A stretch of 64,000 bases of DNA from positions 6,727,001 through 6,791,000 of the forward strand of contig NC_092577.1 of NCBI RefSeq assembly GCF_037975245.1, written 5' to 3'. The notes beneath the pieces are model-generated. The model saw nothing but the letters and a program-made list of their open reading frames with translations, did no database searches and was not told where the DNA came from. Position 1 is the stretch's first letter. Each line of letters starts with the position of its first letter. Positions 38,309 through 49,297 of the stretch are shown here, piece after piece. The stretch comes from Apostichopus japonicus. Its lineage: Eukaryota > Echinodermata > Holothuroidea > Aspidochirotida > Stichopodidae. The translations under genes were made by a program, and so were the position numbers.

Positions 38309-41300
38309 TACGTAGATCATGGCAAGCATTACCATTCAGAAGAATATACTAGAGTTTATTGGTTTCAAATAAAAACCAGACCCGTCCTTTCATTATATCT
38401 AAGCCTGCTAGACCCATACACTTATGTTAGTTACGTTTACACTAATATGGATAAATAATAATTTAAGCCAGTGATCCTTCAATTCCCCTGAAGAATTTTA
38501 AGGAACAAAGTTAATTTATTAGCAAGATATAATTCCACAGGAAGAATACCATAATGGATATTTGAGTTGTTTCTTCTACAATCTGCTGGTAACAAACTTG
38601 GCCGTAAAATGAAAGATAAGGACCTTGAAAAAAAATGTTACTTTATTTCACCAAAATCACACCAGGTTAGATGAGAGTAGGCATGGATTTTAATGGAATG
38701 GAAACAAACAATTAAAACATGACACTTAATTTGTGGGACACAATATTGTCTGAATTTAAATAAACGATAAATAACTCACTAGTAAGTAGCAGTCACAACA
38801 TAACTACATATCTTAATTAGTTGCAGGGCTATCCAGTTATGTTCGCACATTATATGGATTGTTCAAAGATATGACGTATTACGTACCATGAAGCTTTATT
38901 TAATTGCTTTAAAACGTCTACCCAGTGACTTAATTTTCAATTTTATTTGAGTTGAACACTACAAAAGTATAGAAACAAACTCAACATAAGTTTTTAGAGT
39001 CAAATTCCACATACATCTGTTCCTATTACTAACTTCCAATTTTCCCCATTCCATTCTGTGCATTTGACCAATTCGCAAAATACCATAGAAATAGTTTAAG
39101 GTAATTTGATAAGCCTATTACTTGATCAAGACCAACAATTTAAAGTAATATATATTAGTGTAAAAATCATGCATGGGAAACCCACGTCTCACACTAATAA
39201 AAACAATTTAAAACATGTCAATGTCTATATAAAACCAGGGAGTTGGTACAGTAAGATACAGGGTCAGTTAAATGGTCTGTTACAACATAAATCAGGAGTA
39301 TGGCTGTAAACGCAACATGACGAACGTAATAATACTACGTACGTCATATTATCACGTTCGTACGTGATAACTATTACGTACGTAAGTAGTATTATTAAGT
39401 ACGTACGTGATAATTATTGCGTACGTACGTAATCCTTGTTTTTGACCATGTCCTCTCTAGACCTTCGTACTTTCACAACCTCTCAAAATAATAAGACGGT
39501 ATATGTCAAAAATGATTGACATATACGTAACAAACCTTTATAGGCTATGTATCTTTACAATATTTGTAATACTATCTCACTGATAATTTCACTTATATGG
39601 AAGTTGTACGAGTGTTTCAATATAGAACAAATCATTGGATGGGCTGAATAAGATTCATGAAAACAATGCTCGCATATCAAGACCCTCCGCCCCCCCCCCT
39701 CCCCTTCATTCCCTGTTCTAATCCCTCAATTTTGTCTTCTTTCTTACACGACGATCTGAATTCTGCTTTTCTCTAAATGTGGCAAAAGATCACATTGCAT
39801 CTAAAAAGGCTGAAACTACTAGAATTTAGTATCCTTCACTCATTGCTGTATGTTTACACGCAGTGACGGGCCTGACGGCTGTCTCGAAATGGGTTTATAA
39901 AACACAATAAGAGTGATTTTGTTCATATACTTTAATCTTACTGAACTATTCGAATATTCTCTAACAGTGTGTAAGGATACAGTATTGTAGTATATAGCTG
40001 GAGTCCCAGTTTTTCATGTTTTGTACGAAGTGTATATTATTTCAGACATTTCTGATTTGAAAATATATTAAATCACATTTTGATGAAGAAATAACGGGGA
40101 TAATATGAAGAAAAAGTGTTTCCAATTGAAGACTTGAAGTTTTTAACGTTAGTTTCGTTGTCCAACTATCTAATATTTTAATATATAATTAATATAAAGA
40201 AGTGGCCATGTTATTTTTTATTTAAAGTTTATTTTCCAGTGGTAGAAGAAACTAAAGAAAAGTAATCCAAATATATAAGTCTTTTTTAAAGGATTATATT
40301 TCACCTCTTTGAGGGTGAAATGGACACCACGTAAATAATGCTAAAGCTGTGGTATCCTTCAACAATCGAGTAGCCTGTACATAGTTTCATTGTGTTATCT
40401 TTTAAGTAGATAAATAGTAGATAAATATTCATAGATATTCACTATTTTCTGATGAAGGTTTTTTCTTCAATGTAGCAAAATATTAATACAATGCTGATTT
40501 AATGAAAACTTAGCATGTGTGTCTCGTTTCTGCCAGCCAGCATTGTGCCTTTGTATATACCTGTAAGAGAATATCTTGAATAATGCAACACATTTGTGGT
40601 TGAGTAATAAGGGACACACAGGTTACATTCAGGTAGAAAAGGCAACAATAATAAAAGAAATCTGACCAACGTTTGAGAGCAGGAGCAAGAAGATGTCTGT
40701 AAACTTCTGTTGTTTAAAGTTTTTTTTCTGTTTATCATAATCTAATTCAAATGCTACCATCAACTAAGTGCATTTTACTGATTATGTTGTCACTATTATT
40801 TATTTTATATTTACTGGTAAAGTAATACAGAGGGCAGGTTAGCTCAAATAAGCTGACCAGAATGCATTATGAGAAATAGCTGTTAGAAAGGCGCACAATC
40901 TCTTACCTGCCATAGACCGGTCTGTAGATTGAGGCGACGAGAACCATTAAGATCTTGATTGTCCAATACTATTGAATAAAAAGAACGAAATTGATGAAAA
41001 TGCAAGTGCCATATAAATCTCTCTTTTTTTCTTGTCCTTTGTTTTGGGAGGGGGGGGGGGGTTGGAAGGAAATATTAAACATTACATTCACCAGATTTAT
41101 GTTGGCCCTCGATGATACCGTCATATCAGCTGAGAAATCAATCTGGTTGATTCCTTAAGTTTGATCTTATTAGTTTATTATTATTATTATCATCTCAGTG
41201 GTGTAGCTGATCAGTTTACAATCATTATATACATCAATCTCTCTACTAGTACCTTATATGGAGGAGGAAGGTATGTATAATCTAACATCGTGTTATTATG

Positions 41301-42480
41301 ACTTGACATGCACAATTGTAACATTGAACAATAACGCTGTCCAAATTTCTGAGTAATTTTAAGAAACCTACATTAAAGTATGTTATTAACAGAAATGTAA
41401 ATGGAGACAAACAACACTTACGTGCAAACACATATTAATGAAGATACCATTCTCAATATAAATTATGTTTTGTGTCGTGGTTTGTCTTTCAGATCATCAA
41501 TAAGGCCGTGACAAAACTACAACACGAACAAAACAGAAAAATCAGCAGCAATTGTATACAATTACTATAATTGCTAAGTTGAAATAGAACAGACCATTGC
41601 AACGTCCCTTTGTTTCTGTTTGTTTACTTCTTCTGATTACGGAATTTGAATGCGAGCCTAGGCTATCGCAACCGATCTTACACAGTTATCATAATTGCAG
41701 TGCGCACTCTGTTAATAACCGGTCGTTTACCTGTCCAGAACTACCCACCTGCTGTCCCTAGTTTTACGGTTATGATTCAGCAACAATTCTGAGGACGATA
41801 TGACAAATGCTCATTTCCACTTAACTCGAGACACACGTATCTAGTTTGAATAACCACGATAACTTCTTTTTCATAGTAGACTACCATGGCCTGCAGCATA
41901 GGTGCATCCATGGCAGTTTACTTGATCCAAGCGAAGGATGGATACTTTCTCTTGGGCATCATATTTATTTAATGAGTAAGAACATTGAACATTCGATAAA
42001 AAAACATAATTGATATTTTTTGGAATTTACTCGTTGACCGATGAAGAAGACTAATTGAATTTTATCTACTCTGAATTGCTCTCTTAACTACTACTTGCAA
42101 GGTCAATGGTTACTCTAAGAAACACAGTAAGCTGCCTTAATCAAACATATTGAATCTTTTTAGGACATTTTAGCATCTCAGCGAAATTCAAAGAAAATGA
42201 TAAGTTCCAACTGCGACAGATACTACGCGTTATAGGGAGTAAAGTATACATCGTTACCTCATCAAGTATATAATACCGATGTGAAACTGTATCGAATCGA
42301 TAAACAGTATGTATATTGATCATGTAACGTCACTTCCCTGTCTGGTGGGGCAGTCTTTAATGATGGGGTTGGCGAAAGAGAATTTCGACAAAAAGATGAC
42401 AATGGAGAAGATGCTAAAGTGCTCGTGGCACAGTGGTATCGTTTATTCAGACTTCCATCTCCTTACTAGGTTCATTAAAA
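38309..42480. other. Gene-free region
   Basis: Contains the second copy (38565-38910) of the 33.85-kb repeat, an ACGTACGT-rich segment at 39330-39435 and several C/G homopolymers. No open frame resembles a known family. Confidence 0.4.
39330..39435. repeat. TACGTACGT-rich, multiply palindromic segment
   Basis: At least six TACGTAC/ACGTACGT words in about 100 bp, mixed with TAATAATAC and its complement, give several overlapping inverted repeats (for example TTATCACGTTCGTACGTGATAA). Confidence 0.75.
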
Positions 42481-42497
42481 ATTCTTACACTTATCCT

Positions 42498-42672
42498 TGA
42501 TTACGCTGAACGTAACTGTTAACGCAATTCCTCAACGCGGCGTCTAAACGCAGCGTAGAACACTGCACTAAACGCAACGCCCAACGAAACGTCCAACGCG
42601 GCGCCACACGCAGCGTATAACGCAACGTATAACGCGGCGATAAACGGAACCCCAAACGCAGCGTCTGAATAC
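42498..42672. repeat. Degenerate AACGCRGCGT array
   Basis: More than ten copies of AACGC with GGCG, AGCG or AACG extensions occur at irregular 9-20 bp spacing in about 170 bp. This is a CpG-rich island in AT-rich surroundings. Its function is unknown. Confidence 0.75.
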
Positions 42673-42849
42673 GAAAACAGATTCGAAGCTACAGATTTAA
42701 CTTAACGGTGCCTGCAATGCCGTTAATCGATGTACATATACTAAGAACCAATCGATGGACTAAATGGCAGTTATGTATCTTTCTGATAGCTGACCTAGGC
42801 TATTCACTAATGTTCCTACTTACGGACTAACTGAAATATATCCAATTAC

Positions 42850-43248
42850 AGCAGAACACTGATCTCTACTAAAGTAAACGCATTGTCACGCAGTTCAGAG
42901 CGCTACTAAATAACGTAAAGTTATAACAGTCGGTCAATAACGTTACTCCTAAATAACTGGGCTTAATCTCCCTCAGTGCAATAGCGCAGTTTTGCTAACA
43001 ATTTATACAACTCACAAATGTAGTCAATAATATTCTGAGCGCTTACAATATCTACGAACAGTTATACACTGTGCCGTGGTATTAGAAACCTACCAACTTG
43101 GGTAATAGAAAAATGATATGATAACGTACCGTACGTAGACGTCTTGAGAGATTTTGTAAAAGAGTCCCACGCTGCACGTACCATCAGTTCCTTTTATACT
43201 AGCCTGAAACAATGGCTTAAGTTTACGCGCGCGAGAATGTTCTACTTA
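42850..43248. repeat. Long dispersed repeat, copy 2, first part
   Basis: Aligns to 10105-10490, with differences mainly single substitutions and small indels. The match is lost abruptly at about 43248 and resumes at 44589. Confidence 0.8.
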
Positions 43249-43417
43249 GGGGATAAATACGAGGGGAACCGGTCTTAAATTTGATTTGAGACAGATGATG
43301 ACGTCATCGAGGAGGCTGAGCGGACCGAGGCGATAGCCGAGGTCCGCTGCCCTTCTCGATGACGTCATCAGAGGTCTCAAATCAAATTTAAGACCGGGTA
43401 CCCTCGTTTTTATCCCC
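43249..43417. repeat. 169-bp near-perfect palindrome with two TGACGTCA sites
   Basis: Two arms of about 77 bp with a 4-bp loop (GATA, centre about 43333). Outer ends are GGGGATAAA and TTTATCCCC. Arms contain CCGGTCTTAAATTTGATTTG and its complement. Each arm holds a perfect TGACGTCA octamer (43299-43306 and 43360-43367), the consensus cAMP response element. It lies at the left edge of the segment that interrupts repeat copy 2. It could be a foldback MITE. Confidence 0.88.
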
Positions 43418-44588
43418 ATTCATAAATGACCCTCACAAATGTTAGAAAACGGCATTTTTCGCTAATTTTTTGCTGATCTGTATTTAATTCTCCTTATGCC
43501 TCCCTTGATCTTTTTCCTGAATGACGTAATAGTCACCTCATGTAAAACAGCACTTTCTTCCGACGAACATTAAGAGTGAAAAAATACGAATGAGGCAGTA
43601 TCGTTTGGTCTTAAATTTTGGTACTTTAATCAATTCAAACACTCAAAATGGAGGGAAATGACAATTAAATAAGATCAAATAAACAAATTTCTAAAGATAA
43701 CGTTTTAAAACTTATTTTTGATCTACCAAGTCAAATTGCGCAATAAGCAGATGCTGAGTTGTGTGTGTTCTGGAAAGTCCGTAAACGCTACAACAGTTAG
43801 GCTAGCAACGTTGCCTGTTGCTAACATTCTTTTGAATAGAACTCGTCTATCCCTGGTCGGTAGAGGAACCGTTCAAATAAACGTTTACTGGGCCTGAGAA
43901 TGAGCAATTTTTGAAGAGGTTCCGAGCTCCATTGTATGATTGTTCGACAGGTTTGGACTTGTAGTAACCGCAGTGTTATTGCGAGTCTGAAAGATCGCTA
44001 GGCCTAGTCCCTGGTCAGTCATGTCGTTACTGCTAGAAGCAGTAGTAGGCCTAGTGCTTACGTTATTGCTAGGCTTAGCGACAAGGTTTCTTCTGATATA
44101 GTGTCAACATTGGACGCTTAACGCTTCGGTTCTTCGTTAAAGAACCTCGATAAGGTTGCTGACATTGACTCTAGCTCAAAATTAAGCTAAAAATTAATCC
44201 CTAAGTCATTCATGTTACTCGAAGTATTTAGCTAGATGATTTAAGAAGAACGTACAGTGTGTATTGAGACTCGGTGTGTGTGAAAACATATACAGTACTA
44301 CTGCTGTAACTAATTGCAAGTAGGCTATATATACTGTACAGCATTCTTTTGCAATTTGAAACATTTCTTTGCCCATAAATATATTTGCATATACTAATGG
44401 CAATGCACACCATGTCTTCATTTCTTTTAATTATGACTTCATGATTGCCACGGCAACAAACCAGTGTTTGTCTAACATTTCGATCCTGAAGCAATTCTCC
44501 TCTCTATGCATTCGACCAGTCTCGAATCGCATTCGAGACTGGTCCAGTATACAGAAAGTTGGTTTAGGCATTTATGAATTCAAAATAC
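43418..44588. other. Remainder of the segment interrupting repeat copy 2
   Basis: No coding region is supported. ATTCATAAATG at 43418 is matched in inverse orientation by CATTTATGAAT near 44567, so this 1.15-kb segment has short inverted ends. A 31-bp hairpin lies at 44514-44544. Confidence 0.5.
44514..44544. repeat. Perfect hairpin, 14-bp stem, 3-bp loop
   Basis: GACCAGTCTCGAAT, CGC, ATTCGAGACTGGTC. No T-run follows, and no tRNA or other RNA family fits. Confidence 0.9.
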
Positions 44589-44736
44589 ACCGCCTCAGAG
44601 TTGCGGTCACCAGTCTTCCGGGGACCGAAAGGTCACAATTGCTTACGTCATAGTAAACATCTTAGGAGAATTATAACATTACATAAACAGTTAATACAGC
44701 TTAAAGAATAGCTTTCAAAGTTTCAATACTACGCAG
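44589..44736. repeat. Long dispersed repeat, copy 2, second part
   Basis: Resumes the alignment with 10530-10690 at CGCCTCAGAGTTGCGGTCAC and runs to about TACTACGCAGGTTCG. Confidence 0.8.
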
Positions 44737-47583
44737 GTTCGGTTACAAAAGCTTGAAAATGTAACTAATACTTATCAGATCCAAAATAAAGCCTTTTTTA
44801 TGCATTTCGCTTTGCAGCTTTACAGAACAAAAAATGTAAATTAGATATTTTTCTTTGATTGTTTAATGTTATCAAAGGGTGCGATGCGAATCCCCAGAAG
44901 CTGCAGAATTTTGAGAAATAGTTGTCAGGAAGAAGCTTAACCTCAAATTTTATACAGAGCGTTTCCCAGAGCCCGGAAGCGGGTCGAGGGGCTAACGCTC
45001 AGTGAAAAAGCAGCATATCTAATATTTCTTGTTCTCTTATAGCGAGTCCAACCACAACACCTACGTGTACATAAGATAGAGGAATTAAATTTCTCTGGAA
45101 AATATTTGAAGCACTGGTTGTTTCCACGAGGGGAAGCGCCTCGGAGAACACATGTTATCAATAAATGATATTTCTCTAGAATGTATTCCCAGTAGGCTAG
45201 TGGGGATCCGTTGGACTTACGCAGCAGCGTTTTGCAGATATATTGAAGTAATTGTGAAACACTGAAATATATTTGTGAGAAGTGCTCAATTTTCAGCGGA
45301 TTGAAGTGCAAGGCCCTGATGAAGGGGTGGGGCCAAGCATCATGAATCTGCTGCATTTTATTTACCTAATATTATCCAAATTTGGGGAAATATAAACGTA
45401 AGGGAGTAACAGACAAACCGATTCTGTTTTCCTTTCTTCGTTTTTGTATTATAACTCTTACTTTCTTAAGTGTACGACCATGATAAATTTATCTTCAATT
45501 TGTCAACCGACTTAGCATCAATTTGAGACCGAGCGGTGTGACACCCATACCATTGTTTGTATAACCTATGGGGTCGCGTTCTCGAATGATAATAGTGAAA
45601 TTCTATTTTCCTGTTTCCAAGTACAGCGTTAGTGTAAGCAAAGAACTCTTTCAGTATCATATTAGTCTCACTAGACGTTCGCTCTTAACTGTACGATTTA
45701 CAAAAGATGTTCATATGATAAGGAAAATGTATAATCAAATGTCTACAGATAATTTAACTCAATTTATGCTTGGTTGCCATGACAACTATGTGAAACAAAA
45801 GAAATAGGTACCCGTTCTGGAACAGTTAATGAGTGACACACCATTGTATACCTCCGTGCTTTATTTCATCTATAGAAGTGCACAACTAAATAAAAATGTG
45901 GTTTTAAATACACATATAATTCTAAATGCTTTCCTTCATATCATCACCCACTTTTTATTTATACTATTATTTTATTAAGGCAAATCATGCATGGATGTTA
46001 ATTTTTGCCAATTCATATAGATTTTACTCTTGCCAAGCGCCCATCGCGGGGGTGATGGAGTGTCTCCCCCCCCCCTCCAAAAAAAAAAAACACTACCACT
46101 CATTTCAAACTAACTCAGAGTAGTTATAGCCCAATGTTGCGTTTCGACCTAGATATTGGACATAACTAAATATCATTTGAAGTCTAAAGTTCCTCTTGTC
46201 TGGGGAAGTACCACAGACCACCCCCCTCCCACCTCCCAATATATGATGTCGGCTTTGACGACCCTCTGCTCCTGTACAACACTGCAGAACGAGTGTCTTA
46301 TTTTTGCCTTTATAAAGTCTTTATGGTAATGCTACCCATCAGAATATTTCTAGTACGGTACATCTAGTACCAACAGTTCCGATACATGTTTGGTCTATGT
46401 TTTGTTTTCATTTATGTTTTAATACACTTTGCATCCATTTCAGAGAAACAAAAACTTCGTTTGTAGAACTTGCAAAAGAATTAAGTTACACTTTGCGGCG
46501 TTATTCTGCATTTCAGATTGGAAGAATGGCTTTAAGCGGAGGTGTGGATTTGTTTAGATGTGTGTGTTTGTCGTGAGGGGGGGGGGGGTGGTGGGTGTAG
46601 GGGGTTGACAGACTCCGAGGCGCACAACATTACTTCAAAACCTTACAAAGTAATTGTCGCAGAGTAATTAAGTTTCCCAAAGTGTATGATACCATTACTT
46701 TTTGGAAAGAGATTTAAAGCATCAGTTGATTTGATTGCTACTCTCAAAATCATCTTAAAGGGCAGTGATCTCGAAAGAGCGAAATGTAAGACATATGAAT
46801 CATCCCCTTAATCAACCAAGCTTAGCAATATTAAGTGTTGTTACATTTCTATTATTTCATTTGTTGTTTACTGTCAAAATACTCTGTTTTGGGTGTCTCC
46901 TTCATTTAAAATTGAAATGATGTGTTGCTGATCCATTACTCTCTTGTATGTGAATCAACAACACTCTACATGTCAAAAGAAATTCACAAAGTTGGCTGGT
47001 TGGTTAAGCCTTTAAATGAATGTAAGAAATTTGAAATTTGTCCATTATGACGTCATTGTGACAATACCTTTCACGTTTCTTGACTTCAAGGATGATGGAA
47101 TGGATCCAACCGGAATAGTGTCTGGCAGATCGTAGTAATTAAACCTATAGAGAGAGGTAGAGTAATCATAGTGTTAGATGTAGAAGACGTAGAGGAATGT
47201 CCTCCTAGTCAGGTTTATTATCAAATCAATGACGATAAAAAAGGAAACAACAAAATAACAAATAAATAAATCACATCTGATTGATCATTCTGATCAGAAT
47301 TTATTATAATCACAAGTCTTGTGTTTCAACGATCCCAAGAAAACTAAAATAGAATGGATCATAGAATTGAAGTGTGTAGAATGACGTCATGCGACATTAT
47401 ACTGAAGCCACTCATTCTACTGACGGCGCTTTGCTTGTACGGCAAGAAAGTACCGGAGCATAATACAGACACTACGTCTCGGACATAACTAAAGTGACAA
47501 AGTTGACATAAATCACTCGAAATGTTAGAGTTCACTGGTAAAATATAAATCAAGAAATAATGAAACTTGAGGCTAAATTATTG
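44737..47583. other. Gene-free region
   Basis: A 137-codon minus-strand frame (44943-45356) lies in sequence that shares blocks with 30.5 kb and looks repeat-derived. It has no recognisable domain. C/G homopolymers occur near 46066 and 46578. Nothing else is supported. Confidence 0.4.
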
Positions 47584-48030
47584 CACTGAAAACATAAATT
47601 GGTCATACCGACTAATATTAAATTAGTCAGTATGGTGCCTCTACTGACTAAGCAACTGCTAGTCCATCATTACCGACTAGTTTATGCCTAGTCAATCCTG
47701 GCTGGACTAATATAACTGACTAATGTTAAATACTTCACCGACTAATCGCATTAGTCAGTCAAACTAGTCTGTATTCCCCTGACTAGTTTGTGACCACCGA
47801 CTAATTAACGAACTAGAATATAAATTAGTCGGTCATTCATCGACTAGAGTTTGACTAACGTAGCGCTAGTCAGCGTGGTGCCTCTACCGACTAATTTAAG
47901 ATGCCGCCTCTAGTCAGTGATCCCCGACTAAGGTAGGCCTCTAGTCAGTGATCCCCGACTAAGGTAAGGCCTTGTCAGTAAACAACCGACTAAGCTAGTG
48001 GACTAACTACTGTACTAGTCAGTCCATGGT
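47584..48030. repeat. Subterminal repeat array, core CCGACTAA/TTAGTCGG
   Basis: About 15 GACTA and 10 TAGTC words occur within 440 bp, mostly as CCGACTAA, CTGACTAA or TTAGTCAG. Larger units also repeat: TGGTGCCTCTAC between TAGTCAG and GACTAA at about 47628-47653 and 47870-47895, and a 33-bp unit (TAGTCAGTGATCCCCGACTA) twice in tandem at 47907-47965. In CACTA elements such arrays bind the element's own proteins. Confidence 0.88.
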
Positions 48031-48116
48031 TTACAAATGATTCTGGCATGAAATTCATTCAAACCAATAAATGGATAAAAGCAGAAACACCAATGAATCA
48101 AGTTCTGAAGGTATCG

Positions 48117-48122
48117 TTTATT
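48117..48122 (-). terminator. Possible poly(A) signal
   Basis: AATAAA on the minus strand, about 1.2 kb after the stop of the SAMD3-like gene and just inside the subterminal array. It is one of few such hexamers there, but chance is likely in AT-rich DNA. Confidence 0.25.
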
Positions 48123-48268
48123 ACAAATACTAGTAACTACAACATATGATAACAAATACTAATACCTACAGCATGTGATATCATATCACTACAACATGTG
48201 ATATAATAAAATTTACTCTCTAATTAATCAATAACAACATAGATAATGTAATAGCATGTGTAATGACT

Positions 48269-48480
48269 TAAAACTGGTCCTTATTAAAAGCTCTAATACA
48301 AGGTGCATACATTTCAAAGAATACAATCCTACACACGCATGACCATAGCCTCTGTATATAGCACTTGAAACTGGTCCTTGGTGAAAGCTCTAATACAAGA
48401 TGAATTTTTTTCAAAGAATACAATACTGAATACAATCCTACACATGCATGGCCATTGACCATAGCCTCTGTATAGCACAG
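48269..48480. repeat. About 98-bp tandem duplication in the 3' flank
   Basis: Two units share ACTGGTCCTT, AAAGCTCTAATACAAG, TTTCAAAGAATACAAT and CATAGCCTCTGTATA. The second unit has a small internal duplication (GAATACAAT). A further pair of about 177-bp units follows at 48606-48975 (TTGTCTGCTATT, AAGATTTTGGCAAGTTT). Confidence 0.8.
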
Positions 48481-49297
48481 TATGAATTCACTTTAAGAAA
48501 TAGTTTATAGATAAAAAATACATGATACAACAACAGCAGACCATAGTGTTACAGTACATTTCATAAATCTTGTTTGAAAGCCTGAATGAAATGCGAAATG
48601 TACTGTGTGCAAATTGTCTGCTATTGTGGACCAGTATATCGCACCTTTCACAAGTCTGTGAAGATTTTGGCAAGTTTAGGCACATTGATAGATTTGTTTG
48701 AAACATAGATGATACCATTTTTGGCAAGAAACTTATTCATGGAACCTTGACCGTTGCTCAAACACACATAAACCTAACCCCTACTGCATATAATTGTCTG
48801 CTATTATGGAACATCCTATGTGGGATTTGTTTTCATGGTCCAGCTGTAAAGATTTTGGCAAGTTTTAGTCACATTGGACAGTCTTGCTTGGAGGTATATT
48901 ACGATATCTGACTAAAAATATAAATGGAAATGGATAAACTTTCACGAAGCCCTGACCTTCGCTCAAATATACAGGTAATCATTTGGTGGGAGTTGTGACA
49001 ACTACTCTTCTATAGAACCCTGTGTCAATTGAACATGTTAGATTAACACAAAGGTACAGAAAATTGTACAGAAATCTTAAAATGGAATTACTATCATTAA
49101 ATTGTTTTCCATGACAAAATTAGTATTTTCCATGACCCATTACCTTTCAATTTGACAATATGACCATGATGGATGGGCACCACAAAACATCACAAAGCTG
49201 CATTGAACATGCAACAAATACTGGCCATATTACAAAATATTATAAAATTATGTAATGGACAAATGGTGTTATCACACAAAGTAGCAAGTATATCACT

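Noticed and set aside
44943-45356. 137-codon minus-strand frame
   Set aside because: It overlaps dispersed-repeat blocks shared with 30.5 kb, and the protein resembles nothing known.
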